DNA of 64,000 bases from Pogonophryne albipinna (lineage: Eukaryota; Chordata; Actinopteri; Perciformes; Artedidraconidae): positions 24,586,412-24,650,411 of the forward strand of contig CM053246.1 of assembly GCA_028583405.1 (NCBI GenBank), given 5' to 3'. Of the stretch, positions 1 to 12,350 are shown piece after piece. Numbering within the stretch: position 1 is the first letter of the stretch; each line of letters opens with the position of its first letter. The notes under the pieces were generated by a model. It was not told the origin of the DNA, ran no database searches, and was given only the letters and a program-made list of their open reading frames with translations. The translations under genes and the position numbers were made by a program.

Positions 1-47
1 CTACACCGTTATAATTGCTTGTTTTAAAACATAAATAATTTTTTCAG

Positions 48-3000
48 GCCAGCCTTCATGGATGAATATGAAAAGATTGAGGAAGATCTGCAGAAGCAAT
101 ATGAAACCTTTGTGGAGAAGTTCAGGAACCTTTGCTTCCTGGAGTCTCAGCTGGATGAATACCATAGGCTGGAGCAGGAGAGGTTTGAGGTGTGTGTGGA
201 TGATATGTTCAACAATGACTCTAAAACACTGGCCATCCTCCTTGTCTTTATTCCCCCTAGGAGTGACTCATTTAGCACTTCTCTTAAACTATATTTGTTC
301 TAACCTGTGGTGATGAGAAATAACACAAGACAATTTTTCACACTCACTTCTAGCGCAAATTCAGTGGATGGAGGAGAATAGTACGGAGCCCCCTAGGGCA
401 GTGATTCTCAAATGGGGGTACGCGGAACCCCTGGGGGTACGTTGGGGTACTGCAAAAAAAAGGTTAATTAAAAAAATAATCTTAGTAAAATAAGTTAAAT
501 AGAAAACACAATTTTATATAAAACATTTCTAGAACCACCAAGGGGGTCCTCATATAAACATGTCAAATGTGTGTATTGTATTTTATAGTTTTTCACAATA
601 ACATATTACTTAAATTGAAAAACTCCTTGGAAAAAGTGTTATGTTATTTTTTTTCATGCATAAAATGAAAATATCCTTAGTTTGTTGTAATGCATACCAC
701 GAAGGAGTTAATACATCACACACTGAGGGAACATCACTATATTGTAATTATTTATATAGGCTTTTTCGATCAAAAATGTTCGGGATCGGTCAGGGGGTAC
801 TTGGCTTAGAAAATATTTCAAAGGGGTACATTACTGAAAAAAGTTTGAGAAGCACTGTACTAGGGGACATGGAGAAGAAGAAAAAAATTATTTAAAAAAA
901 AAAAAAAAAAACCTTTGCGAGATCTACCAATACTTTTGCGAGATCTCGCAAAACCCCGTTGCAGTTTGTAGACGGTCCCTAAGCACTCCTCTCCCTCCTC
1001 CAGCTGCAGATTGTGACCAATTCTTGATGTTTAGCTCGGATGACGGCGCGTATCGAACTGTTCTGATAAAAACGACTGTAGCTCGTTGTCTACCTTGCTA
1101 TGATTGTAAAGTCATGTTGTTTGTATTTTTACAACGTTATGTTCATGAGTTATTGATCTGCGAAATTCGAATCTGTCAATAACTCAGCTCAGAGGGACGT
1201 GCATGTCCCCTCGCTCTGAGTGTTCTCTTGAGGTGTCTTCACTTATGTAAAACCCTTTATATTTTCAGTCTATGTGTGAAACCCGTGCCTATTGCCAAGC
1301 ACTGATGTTATATCTTTATATTTAAGGCCAAGCTCAAAGTAAAATCGATGAACCGCTCCATTGTTGTGGTTTCTGTGTTGCCGTAGCGGCTGAACTGACC
1401 AGGAAGTACATTGAGCTAAATGCAAAGTTTTGCAAAGGGGTTTTGCGAGATCTCAAATAAAATTTGTTTTCTTCTCCATGTCCCCTAGGGGGCTCCGTAG
1501 AATAGAGACTTGCATTAAGACCGACCCTCTTTATTTTGGCTTTAATATAAGTGTTTGTCCCATTTCGTTTCACTGCAGGAGGCCGAAAACACAATGAGGA
1601 TGATGCAGAACGTGTTGAGGGAGGAGGAGGAGAGGGACCTGACGAAGAGCTCCTGTGAGATAATAACCTATCATGCAACCAAAACAATAGCCTCAAAATC
1701 TCCACCTCTTATATGAACTCACACACTTGTCCCATGATATGTGTTTTCCGCAGTAAAAGATGAGGATTCTGACATGGACGTGCCAGAAGACGAAGGCTCG
1801 GACAGCGACATGGAAGAATGTCGACCTTCTAAGCCACGGCCGACACGAAACGGCATCACGACAGGTCAGCGGATAAAGGCTAGCCATGTCGTTAGAAGAA
1901 CTGGGCCTTTTAGTTATTATATGCATTATTTCCCTGTTCTATGATTCAGATTGATTTGATATCTCTATTAAAACTCATCATCAAACCTGTTGCCTATTTT
2001 TCCACCACAGGAAGAGCAGCGCGATTCGTCGGTAACATGCAGGGGGGTGATAGTGATGAGGTTAGTACTGTTGAAGCAACATCAATACAATATTTGTTCA
2101 TTTTTCTTCTTAAATGAATCCTGATGTTGCAAGCATGTCTTAAATATCATTGAATAATTGTGTTTTTATTTGAATAGCGATGGCTCTGAATATCACCCAG
2201 TGCTGTCTCTTTTGTCCTCTTTAACCAAATATCCTGTGCACCAGCTCTGATCAGTTTCACGTCCCTTTGGGTTTTCATTTTATATTCTGTTCAGTATCTT
2301 ATTTTTCTCTGCCATTCGCTTTTATTTTTTAAAAAGCCCTCCTTAGCTGTTTCCAGAAGGTCAATCCCTCGTGCCAAAAAACAACTGAGAGGAAAGGTTT
2401 GTGCAGGACGGGGATCTACTGTAGTTTACTCCTTGTTCCTCTGTTTGTTTAAAGGGAAAATCCATTCTCAAATGAACTGATGCATTGGGATTGTTTATAT
2501 GATCAAATCCGTCCCATGGCATAGTACTTGTTGGTAAGAAATTGGTATTTTTTAATATTGGTGCAGATTATTTTTAACATTATTGAAGTTTTGGAAATGG
2601 ATATTGACTTTAAATGAGGTTTAGCTGGTCCCCAATAGTTATCTGGCTCTAGGTGGACAATTCCCAATTCACTATTAAATCACTTACTGTAGTTCCTTGG
2701 TATGTTTTCACTACAGCCAAAGAGGTGTATCTGGTTAGATCTGCCTTGTTCAGTGTGTAGTTAAATTAGAAATATGTCCATCCCTTTATAGTTCCAGATT
2801 ATATATTGAATAACTATCCAGTAATCATTTTCTGGACTCTAAAAACTTTGATATTTTAGTAACTTGCCTGCCCTACTGTTTCAGACTGAAGACAGCGAGA
2901 TTGATGTGGACGATGATGATGAGGAAGATGATGAAGGTGAGGAAGAGGAGAGCAAGGATTTGGAGGACGACAGTCTCGAGGGCCCAGTGTCCAGGGGTGT

Positions 3001-3061
3001 GCGCCCCTCAAAGGGGGTGATAAGACCACCTCTGCTGGAGGAGAGCGATAATGATTTCTGA
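48..3061 (+). CDS. cluap1: cluap1 (clusterin-associated protein 1 / IFT38), 3' part: last five coding exons
   Basis: CLUAP1/IFT38 is an intraflagellar transport complex B subunit needed for cilium assembly. Coding exons read as 48-189, 1579-1654, 1754-1864, 2011-2060 and 2885-3061; every junction keeps frame and has AG/GT borders. The first exon encodes [16 protein letters not shown] and continues as a coiled coil. The later exons encode the acidic tail (runs of D/E around 2885-2960) and end in EESDNDF-stop, which matches the family C-terminus. About 184 residues are present; the N-terminal calponin-homology-like part lies left of the window. Only one obvious AATAAA follows the stop, at about 3212. 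The first intron (190-1578) holds nested DNA transposons. High confidence in identity; exon borders by eye. Confidence 0.93.
382..1499. mobile_element. Palindromic non-autonomous DNA transposon in cluap1 intron, interrupted by a hAT element
   Basis: The left end TACGGAGCCCCCTAGGG (382-398) is mirrored at the right end (1471-1499, CCCTAGGGGGCTCCGTA). The inverted similarity continues inward through GACATGGAGAAGAA and a GCGAGATCTCGCAAAACCCC block (about 940-960 against 1437-1455). Both ends are flanked by GAATAG (376-381 and 1500-1505), a probable 6-base target duplication. There is no transposase ORF. The element would be roughly 650 bases without the nested hAT copy at 399-857. The superfamily is not determined. 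Confidence 0.75.
399..857 (+). mobile_element. Non-autonomous hAT-type element, copy 1 (459 bp)
   Basis: The element begins CAGTGATTCTCAAATGGGGG and ends with the complement of CAGTGCTTCTCAAAC. These Charlie-like terminal inverted repeats are typical of hAT elements. It is flanked by an imperfect 8-base duplication, CCCTAGGG (391-398) against TACTAGGG (858-865). It is closely similar, in opposite orientation, to the element at 38283-38779. The interior is AT-rich and has no transposase. It is inserted inside the palindromic element 382-1499. Confidence 0.8.
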
Positions 3062-4671
3062 ATAATTAAAGAAGAGTTCCAGCTGTTTCTGCTTTTCCGC
3101 TCAGATAAACCATTTATTCGAGAGAGATGTGCATTATTTATTATGTTCAATCATGTTGTTTTTGCAACTATAGTTCATATTTTTGAAATATTTGTGTAAA
3201 CTGTATTCCTTAATAAAAATATAAAAAATATATTATCTCTTTCACCTGACTTGATTATGAAAGTAGAATAAAATACCTTTTGTTTAAGAATCAGTCATAT
3301 ATTGAAGATCAGTATTTTGGTTTTGGGAAATGTTGGTTTAATCAGTTCCCATTGTATTAATTTGAGAGGAAAATATGTTTTACAATTATGCTGTAGGCTT
3401 TATTATTTTTTATTTGGCACCAATAATGCCTTGTTATATTTTACTTATATAATTTAATATTCCTAATGGGAAGAAATTCACATTTTTGACATAGAGATCC
3501 ACATTTTTTAGTAGTATTGATTGAAAAGCTATCCTAGAAGTAAAAAACATTACAATGTAAAATAGTGCAGTAAACATGTATTTGTTCTCAAAAAATTGTG
3601 GTTTCACCTCTTTATTGGAATCATCAGCATCTTTGGTATTCTTGTTATTATACATCCGTGTATGTAATGTAACCATAGGAGACACTACGTCATCAGAGTG
3701 CGTGCAGGTTTCAGAAAGGAGGTGGCAGATGCCTCTTCAAAACAACAGACAACTACCGTCTACTTACAACCTGTTTTTCATCTCATACTGGTATGAAAGC
3801 GTGATTATATATTAGTGTATTGTAATCATCATCATGTCAACTTAAGCTTGGCTACATTTATTTAGTGAATGGCCGGCTCATTGACAAACAAACATGGCTT
3901 GTTTTTTAGGCTAACATCAGCTAGCTATCGCTAACTAGCGAAGGCTACACTAACAAAAACACTGCTGTCATTGTGTCATTTTAGAGAGTTTAAGTATGGC
4001 TTTGTTAACCTTCTCCAACTGTTCTGTATTGTGCTTGCGAACCCATGTTTTCAAACTGAGGTCTAGATAGGGAAGTCATCTAACAGGGCTAATGGTGGTC
4101 TTCCGTTAACTTACGTTATTGCAACGTAATTTGTTTTAATTTAATGTAGAATACGTTAGAATGCTAACTTGCCCTACAATGTTACATATCTATCTTAGAA
4201 GAGCTGTTTCAGATTACACATAATATAAAATACTGCATGCTCAAATAGTCATTGTTGGGTTGTAATATATAGGGGATAACACCAAAAAGACAAGCAAAAA
4301 TATATAATGTAAGATAAGATACTTTATTGGTCCCAATTTGAGAATGATTTTCATTACAGCAGCATGTAAACAAGGCATTGCACACAATGTGTGAATAAAA
4401 AGGAGTACAAAACACATAGACATAAACATAAAATAAAAACATCTCAAATTAAACATAAAACAGATCTTTTAAGTAAAATCTATACATAATGACAATCGAA
4501 GATATATATCTGAAGACTATCTGTCAAATATACACTATGAAGGGCCAATAGCAGTTAATGTAGAGTATGTTTTGAATCATTGTAGCTGAACCTGGCTATA
4601 TGAGTACTGATCATCAGCTTTAAAAAATAACCTGTTAATCAAACTCTTCTGTTCTTTTCCTTGGCTGTCAG
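3062..4671. other. cluap1-ccdc124 intergenic region
   Basis: AT-rich sequence with the cluap1 3' UTR (AATAAA at about 3212). A reverse-oriented LINE/SINE tail-like repeat lies around 4311-4410 (TACTTTATTGGTCCCAATTT, then CAGCAGCATG); the same motif recurs near 21296-21360 and 10070. The ccdc124 promoter and a non-coding first exon must lie here, because 4672 is preceded by a good splice acceptor, but I could not fix their position. No convincing ORF. Confidence 0.5.
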
Positions 4672-4690
4672 CTGAAGAGCAGCTGTTGGG

Positions 4691-6929
4691 ATGCCAAAGA
4701 AGTTCCAGGGTGAGAACTCCAAGGCGGCCACAGCTAAAGCCCGCAAGGCTGAGGCCAAGGCAGTGGCAGACGCCGACAAGAAGAAGCAGGAAGAGGATGC
4801 TTTGTGGCAGGAGACAGACAAACTTGTTCTGAAAAAAGGGCAGAGAAAGGTGAACTATCTCATCTGTTTAATTTTCAGTAGTTATGACATTTTGTCACCA
4901 CGATACTTCTTGGATGATGTGCATATAGTCCGTTTACTTTAAGCTGAAGTTGAAACATCGGATGGGACTACATCTTTGTTATTCTCAGTGGGACATTGTT
5001 TTGTTGCATTACCAAGCAGTTACAGATCACAAACCGTAACGAAGGAGCAATATTGTACATTTACCATAATCAGCATACAACAATTACAGCTTGTTCTATG
5101 TATATCTTGTGCAGCCAGACAGCCTCGTCACAACATTACGCATATTTATGATTGCTTTAAGAAGGAGGGGAACCCTTTTTTTTGCAATATGTACTGTACT
5201 GGACATACTGTAGCTATCACTGCCTTACTTCACTCAACTCTACATATTTCCAATGAAATGCACCCTCATAGTATTAGGGTGATTGCTTTATTTATTTGAT
5301 TGAATGATAAATGTCATGGGGAATCAGTAAAGCTTGTTTAATAGTTAAGTGATCAAAATATATGTAGTGGGTAGGTAGTCTAAGGAGACCGCTTCCTGTC
5401 ATTGCAGGATGACAAGGAGAAGAAGAGGCTCGAGCTCCTGGAGAGGAAAAAGGAAAACCAACGTCTTCTCGATGAGGAGACCTCCACCATAAAAGGCAAA
5501 GCCCTGAGGGAGGCAAGCGAAAGAGTAACTCGTGCCGAGATTGAGGAGGTGCTTCAGAACGAGCAACAGCAACTGAAGGAGCAAGAGCTCAAGCCAAAAG
5601 GTACGTTTCAGGGTTAAACTGACCTCAGAAGTGTGCTGGTTAGTATAAAGAGGAAACATGAGTTAAGACCATAGACACAATCCAGCAGCATTGGATGTTA
5701 TGAAGATCAAACCAGTACTTTCTCTTGATCATCAAATACCATTTCTTCCTACAGAAAAGAGCCACCTGGATACTCCATTGGAAGAGAATGTGAACAGGAT
5801 TATCCCAGAGGAAGGAACCGTGGAAGCCCGATCAATAGAAGATGCCATCGCTGTGCTCAGGTACCATTTGTACTGTGTGGGACATCATTTTGTTACTAAC
5901 GCAGCGTCTACACGGCGGCATGCGTTGAAGTTTGTCGGTGGGCGACGGCGTGTCTGAAACTCGACCAACAACCAATCACATTAATCTCCCGCCCCGGACA
6001 CACAAGCACACGGTTTGATTGGCTAGAGCTTGTACTGGCATATGATTTCCGTCGAAGCTTCAAAAGTTGAACATGCAGTTCGGCAAAGCATGACGTCACC
6101 CCATTCAAAGTGAATGGGCAGAAGCGTTGAAGCTTCAACGCACGCCGCCGTGTGGACGGGCTGTTAGAGTGCTCTGATCTCCACTGATGGTTATTGGCCA
6201 ACATCCATTCTAAATGGTGTTGTCCCTGACCCAGACATCACCGTGTTGGAAACCTGTCAATCACAAGGTTGCCACGGTCCAAAGCATACATTGTTTTACA
6301 GTCTATATTACTCTAAATCAGACCATTATTTAAGAAATGAAGACTTGAAACTTGGATTGAGACCGAATCTGAAAAATATGAGAAGAAGAAGAATATATAC
6401 AATCAGACTTATTTTTGAAACCGGTGAATTCATATACAGCTAAGTATAAGATATCATTTAGGTTGAAGGCATTCCCGCATTGGTTGAATTTTTCGGACTT
6501 GAAGGTTGTCACTTTGGGAAGATCCACATAGAAACACACAAATCGCGCACACTTGTATACACACACAAACAAGAGCATGGGATCAAAATCACTTCTTGAC
6601 CGACAGAGATTCGCTTCAAAAGTCCCGGTGATTGGATCAGACGATAAGCTGCAAAACAAGACTATCCTTACTGATTGTTTTGTTGTTGATTTGCCATAAT
6701 TAAATCCTCTTTTTCCATCTCCAGCACCGGGCCAGATGACACCGACCACCACCCGGAGCGCAGGATGAAAGCAGCGTTTGCCGCCTATGAGGAGGTCAAC
6801 ATGCCCCGCCTAAAACAGGAGAACCCCAACATGAGGCTGTCGCAGCTGAAGCAACAGCTAAAGAAGGAGTGGATGAAATCACCAGATAACCCCCTGAACC
6901 AACGCTTTGCCAACTACAACACAAAGTGA
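4691..6929 (+). CDS. ccdc124: ccdc124 (coiled-coil domain-containing protein 124), complete coding region
   Basis: CCDC124 is a small, highly charged coiled-coil protein related to yeast Lso2. It binds idle ribosomes and is also reported at the centrosome/midbody. Coding exons are 4691-4849, 5408-5600, 5755-5860 and 6725-6929, giving 220 residues, close to the usual ~223. The N-terminus MPKKFQGENSKAATAKARKA is the family signature; a Lys/Glu-rich coiled coil follows, then the conserved C-terminal block with PRLKQENPNMRLSQLKQQLK and WMKSPDNPLNQ, ending in NYNTK-stop. The start is the first ATG of an exon whose acceptor is at 4669-4671, so there is a non-coding 5' exon upstream. The third intron contains a MITE-like inverted repeat. 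Poly(A) signal candidates are at 7524 and ATTAAA near 7228. kcnn1 lies downstream, as in human 19p13.11. Confidence 0.95.
5896..6167. mobile_element. MITE-like inverted-repeat element in ccdc124 intron
   Basis: About 270 bases with imperfect terminal inverted repeats of roughly 35 bases. The left end reads CTAACGCAGCGTCTACACGG and the right end is the complement of CTAACAGCCCGTCCACACGG; both continue into GCGTTGAAG. There is no coding capacity and I could not identify a target duplication. The family is not determined. Confidence 0.65.
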
Positions 6930-7602
6930 ATGCACTCCCCTCCCAATAGCCCCTTTGAAAACTGTCTGCCTAATGCTCATAGGAGAGACTGCCATTGAAA
7001 AAAATCTAATAATTCATTCTAATAATTTCATTTAAAAATGTGTGTCGCTGATGAGAGCTTCACCGTTTTCCACCAAGAAACAACTTTCCAATGCCAGGTG
7101 ACTCGGCTTGGTTTGTTTAATTCACAATGAGTCTAATATGTCACTTCAGCATCCATTTCATTTAATTACATACTTTTTTTTTTGCACTTCTTGGGAGGTG
7201 GGAAGCCAGATGATTTGAAAGTAACTTATTAAAGTTCAACACTCGATGGAAAATATCTCTTGTCGCTTTTCAATGCAAGACTTCTCCTTATTTGTTGTAA
7301 GTAGGCGCACTTACCGAGGCACACACTGATGTCAAAAATGTGTTCTATCTGCTGCTGTTGTGCATTGCTTATTCTGGGTTACACTTTACCACCTACATAA
7401 GGAGAAAGTTGACTATAATTGTGTGTCCAGGGTAGTGCTCACCATTCACCAGCAACATTGGGGGCTTCAAAATAGATATGGCTGCAAATGACTTTTTTCT
7501 GTGCTTTTAGTTAAATTAAAGTGAATAAACAGTTTCTTTAAAGGAGTTGTTTTTTTGGGTAAATACTAAAACATTTTAACATTGAACATTGAAGTGACTG
7601 TC

Positions 7603-8520
7603 ACAAGGCAAGGCAAGTTTATTTATATAGCACTTTTCAACACAAGGCAATTCAAAGTGCTTTACAAAAAATGAAAGACATTAAGAAAATGGCATTTAAA
7701 ATTAGTCATTAAAAAGAAAAGCTAATAAAATAAACATTAAAAGAAAAAATACATGGAAAAGTTACAGTGCAGTCTAAGATACGAATAGTTCAATTAAAAG
7801 CAGCGACAAAAAGAAAAGTCTTCAGCCTGGATTTAAAAGTAGTCAGAGTTGCAGCGGACCTGCAGGTTTCTGGGAGTTTGTTCCAGATATTTGGAGCATA
7901 ATAACTGAACGCTGCTTCTCCATGTTTAGTTCTGACTCTGGGGACAGAAAGCTGACCAGTCCCTGAAGACCTGAGAGATCTGGATGGTTCATCATTTAGC
8001 AGGAGGTCAGAAATGTATTTTGAGCCTAAACCATTCAGTGCTTTATAAACCAGCAGCAGTATTTTGAAATCTATTCTTTGACACACAGGAAGCCAGTTTA
8101 AAGACTTCAGAACAGGAGTGATGTGATCCACTTTCTTAGTGTTAGTGAGGACTCGAGCAGCAGCGTTCTGAATCAGCTCCAGCTTTCGAATAGATTTTTT
8201 AGTGAGACCTGTGAAGACACCATTACAGTAGTCCAGTTTACTGAAGATAAAAGCATGGACAAGTTTTTCCAAATCCTGCTGTGACATTAGTCTTTTAATC
8301 CTAGATATGTTCTTTAGGTGATAGTAGGCTGATTTAGTAACTGTTTTAATGTGACTGTTGAAACTCAGGTCAGAGTCCATGACTACACCTAGATTTCTGG
8401 CTTTATCTGTTGTTTTGAACATCGCTGACTGAAGCTCAGCGCTAACTTTTATACGTTCTGCCTTGGCTCCAAAAACCATTACCTCAGTTTTATCTTTGTT
8501 TACAAGATCACAAGTGGATT
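7603..8520 (-). mobile_element. 5'-truncated non-LTR retrotransposon (CR1/L2/Rex-like LINE), 3' end
   Basis: A 229-codon reverse-strand reading frame (8479-7790) encodes the C-terminal part of a LINE reverse transcriptase. It includes LVHAFIFSKLDYCNGVFTGL, LELIQNAAARVLTNTKK, HITPVLKSLNWLPVCQRIDF and NIWNKLPETCRS, the usual run after the catalytic domain in fish CR1/L2/Rex-type elements. The frame is open at its 5' edge and simply stops being LINE-like beyond about 8520, as in 5'-truncated copies. The 3' tail (7603-7670) carries the common fish motif with GGCAAGTTTATTTATATAGC; a plus-strand copy of this tail is at 59403-59464. The catalytic motifs are outside the fragment, so it is dead. Confidence 0.85.
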
Positions 8521-11220
8521 ATCAGCCATTACGAGTCTGAACAAATACACATACAATAACAAGATACCTGCAATGTGTTGACACTTTTAGTCATACAACA
8601 ACAATGGCCAACGCTGTCACATTTAATCGAAGAAATGGCTGGATAGCCAAGTTAGTTACAAGTGCTTTTGTCTCATTACCTTAAGTGCAAATGGAGTGTT
8701 TTCACACAAGTAGAAATTGTTCACTGGCTAGCCTCCTCAAAGCCTGGTATGATCTTTAGCCTTTATCCTGTTAATATCAAATATATGGCACTGTTAAGTC
8801 AACAAAATCATATTTCTTACCCATTTTCATGCCCCTGACAGTGGCTGAATTTGGCCCCCCTTATCTCCAATAGCAGACGCTTTTACCTTTAGCCAGCAGT
8901 GACTTTAAGTATCACATTATTGTAATTTGATGGTGACTGCTGAAAAAGCACAGCTGTGTTAAGTGTGGGCTCAAACAAAACCAACAACTTAAATGAAGTT
9001 AACTGCAACAACACAATTATAATTAGGGAAATACTTCCTGTTTATCCCTAACATGTCCAGCATTATTCATTTAGGATTTCTATTTGACAGCTATCAAAGT
9101 GATTATTGCATTTGATTTAGTTCAGCATGCAGTAACATGGAGGGTCCCGTGCTGCTGGTGGTCACAAAGGTTTTCTCCAGCACAGCAACATTCTCACACT
9201 GAGTTGCTGAGGCAGCACGCTGTAGGCTTTGTAGGTTTGTGTGATGCCAGGTGGAGAGGCAGGAAGCAGCAAAGATTGAGCTTTATCAGTATCAAATGTA
9301 AGTAACAAAGGTAAAGCAAGATAACAGTGCAGATGTTTGAGCTACATTGTGAATCTGATACACGATGTAGCTCAAACATCTGCACTGTTATCTGGGAAAT
9401 GGGAGTCAACCTCACTATATGGCTCTCTCCACAAGCCTGAAAATAAAGGGGTAAAATACAGATAAAGTGTAGTCATTTACAGATTAAACATAACATTTTT
9501 GGAAATGCAGAAATATACTTTTTATTTTTCGGGCCAACAATTTCATTTCATTTTTATTTGTCCTGCTCATGGTACGCAAAACCAAATGTACAATAATTGC
9601 CACAAAACATGACTCTACCAAAACAGCATTGAGCGAAAAGGAGCAGGGAGAAGAATACAATCGTATGTGACCTGCCCCTTTCTAAAAAAAACAAAATAAA
9701 TACAAATAGATGCTCTGCCCTTCATAATAATGTTTTTTTTTCACAGCCAAACATAACAGTATCTTAGGATACTAAGAGAAACACAAAAAAATACTTATTT
9801 CCCACTTGACGGTTAACGGAAAGAAACAAAACAACACCAAAACATCACATGAATAAGGAAAATCAACAGATGCATAAAATTTTTTAATATTTTAAATTGC
9901 AATTTGCTTGTACTTTACTTTGAAAGGATTCAGATGTATTTAATGTTTTATATCTAAATAGCAAAAGAAAAAACAATACGTACTTGGTGGAGAAACAAAA
10001 CCACTCCTGCTTACTTTATCAAGATTTTAAACAACATTGGTCTTTCATTAATATTCAATTTGTATTCAAAATACTTTATTGGTCCCTCAAGGGGCACTCC
10101 AAAGCAAGTGTGCTAACAAAAATATACAGACAATTCATGTACATCAGGAAGAAAATATACTAGTATGATTAATGTGTTAAAAATAAATATAGGTCTAATA
10201 TACAAGTGCATGCAAAACTGAATGTGATACAATTAATCAGAAATAATTACAAAAATAAGATTAACAACAAGAATATTGTAATTTTGACAAAGAGATTAAA
10301 AAGAGTGATGTAAACCAGCAAAAAAATGTAAAATGGTTTTGATACAAGAAGATTGAAACATCAACATTCTCTGGTGTATTTAGTTCAGTTTACATGCCAA
10401 ATGCTGCTTAGCATTTTTAACTTGTCATCTGTATTTCTACTTTGCCTTCCTTTCCAAGTATATGTAGGTATGGACCATTTCAACAACTGTGCTATTAATT
10501 ACAGTTTGAAGTATGTTTTTGTGACTTTTTGATTCCCTTAGTTTAACAAATTAAAAAAATCTGTCACACATTCAGTGTTCTGACTGACGATAAGAGACAC
10601 AACACTTTCCTCAGAACATTTCACAATATGTTGATTCTTATATTTACTAACACATGATAACATAACCTAAAATGAAGCAGACAGGACTCAACCCTGCAGT
10701 AATATATTGATTCAAAAGATTATTATAAAAAGTTGTTCATGTTGTTTCATTTGTAAGGACACATCTGAGGAGACTTTGCTCTCATTCAGAACCAGATCTA
10801 AACAAAGGCCACTTTTGTTCGGCCTGGCTGTTGTGGCGGAGGAGATAAGAGCTCGTCGTGCAAAGGCCTTTGAACCAAAGAGCTTCAATGACAAGTTCAA
10901 CTGACTTTTTATTTCCCTTTTTCCATTGAAAGAGAAGCAGCTCTGTTTCTTTTCCCATAGCAACCAATTGGTCCACTCCCATTTTAAAGGGATTTCTTTG
11001 AGCCTGTACGTGTGATGTTCCGCCGTTACACTCTGGTCTGATGTTCCAGGTTTTTGTTTTTCTGCATCCTAACCTGTTGATGCTCCCTCCCACTCTAGGC
11101 CATTTGCATGGCAACCCTTTACCAGGCCAGCTGCTGCTGCCCTTTTCTTTCTTCATGTTGAATTCTAATCATTACTTTCAAAGGAAAGCGTCTCCAAAGC
11201 TCCTTTATCAAGTGTTCGTA
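8521..11220. other. ccdc124-kcnn1 intergenic region
   Basis: AT-rich sequence without convincing genes. Contents: a perfect 28-base inverted repeat at 9319-9393 (separate entry), a repeat fragment around 10063-10150 with the TACTTTATTGGTCCCTC tail motif, and poly-A/T rich stretches. The short ORFs at 10707-11156 overlap on both strands and resemble no family I know. Confidence 0.5.
9319..9393. repeat. Perfect 28-bp inverted repeat (hairpin) with 19-bp loop
   Basis: Arms 9319-9346 and 9366-9393 are exact reverse complements (left arm starts AGATAACAGTGCAGATGTTT). The 19-base spacer is TTGTGAATCTGATACACGA. No transposon ends or duplications were recognised around it. Confidence 0.9.
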
Positions 11221-11356
11221 CTGGGAGGAGGCAAGCCACTGTCTAGCGCTCACTCTCGCTGCTCTTCTTCTCAACGCTGTTGTCTAATCCGGGAGCATCT
11301 CCAGTTAGTGACCGGCTTTTTCAAGACTTGAGAAATATAACAATTGGAAAAAGAAG
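11221..11356 (+). promoter_or_regulatory. Possible kcnn1 5' non-coding exon
   Basis: The segment ending at 11356 is followed by a consensus donor (GTAAGG) and lies 1 kb before the acceptor of the first coding exon. Its sequence is more GC-balanced than its surroundings. The CTCTTCTTCTCAACGCTG stretch and the following leader-like sequence could be 5' UTR. This is inference from position and splice signal only; the 5' limit is a guess. Confidence 0.35.
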
Positions 11357-12341
11357 GTAAGGATCAACAGAAGTGGGGATTTGTTCATATGTCATTTAAA
11401 TTCATATTTATATATTAAAAGTAAAATTCTTTAAAAAATGATTTTTTAAATTGGAGTTAAAGGGTTACAGTCTTAATTAAGACAACTTTGAAGAAAATGT
11501 TAGAATAATTCGGTTCACTCTCATAAAAAAAGCTTTTAGCACTCATTTAAAATGATACCTTTGTAAAGCACATGAGTCCTAAGTACAGGAACTACTTGCT
11601 TGCTAAATGCTTTTATTTTAAATACATTTTCTCAAGTTTAAAAAACAGTGACCATCAATTTTATTTGCAGGATTACAATGTACTAATCCTTTTTATTTTG
11701 AGCTTGAGGAGTTAAACATTTATGTCGCATCAGGATGACATTTCTTATCATAATAAAAGGATCAACAGCACTTCTCTAAAAAGGATTGTGGGTTTCAGTT
11801 GTTCAATAAAGATCACTGACTGTTACAGTAAAATAACCAACTAGTAGATAAGACTACAATTCTAAATCTTGAATTTCTTTCCTCCAATAATAGTTAAATA
11901 TGAGAAACAGTTTTATTTTCTGAGCTTTTCTGTGTGAGGTAGACAAACATGAGAGGGGGTCACATCTGTAACCAGCTGAACACACACTTTGAGATTTAAC
12001 AAATTGTTGCTTTTTTAACACAGATGAGTTTTAAAAGTGAAATAATGCAACAGACTATAAGAAAAATAATTTTATGTCAATAAACTTTTTTTTTTTACTG
12101 TGTTTCTTTTTGCCTTATGTATATATTTTTCTAGTTCCTCAGAGTAACATTTGTGCCCCCTTTTGCATGTTTCTGCTTGCATCCTTCCAGGATCCTGTGG
12201 ATTTTGAGCTAATGTATGGGTTATGTTGGTGGCTATATAAGGGAAAAGAAAACAATAATTGGTGGATACTATCCCTTTACTAATTTTTCTTTCCAATTAC
12301 ATGTGAAAAACTTTTTGTGATGTTATTTTAGCTCTGCAGTG

Positions 12342-12350
12342 ATGCCATGA
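12342..12350 (+). promoter_or_regulatory. Two-codon upstream ORF overlapping the kcnn1 start codon
   Basis: ATGCCATGA reads Met-Pro-stop, and its TGA overlaps the chosen kcnn1 ATG (12347-12349). It is in the same spliced exon, whichever of the two nearby acceptors (ending about 12331 or 12338) is used. Overlapping stop-start arrangements can modulate initiation or permit reinitiation. The effect here is inference. Confidence 0.5.

Noticed and set aside
2881..3150. Antisense ORF opposite the cluap1 last exon
   Set aside because: Ser-rich translation is the complement of the acidic D/E codons of cluap1; a shadow frame.
4976..5299. 107-codon ORF in ccdc124 intron 1
   Set aside because: Lies wholly within an intron with good borders; no recognisable protein; AT-rich codon pattern.
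10707..11156. Overlapping ORFs on both strands before kcnn1
   Set aside because: No domain, no homology I recognise, no splice logic; most likely chance frames in intergenic DNA.
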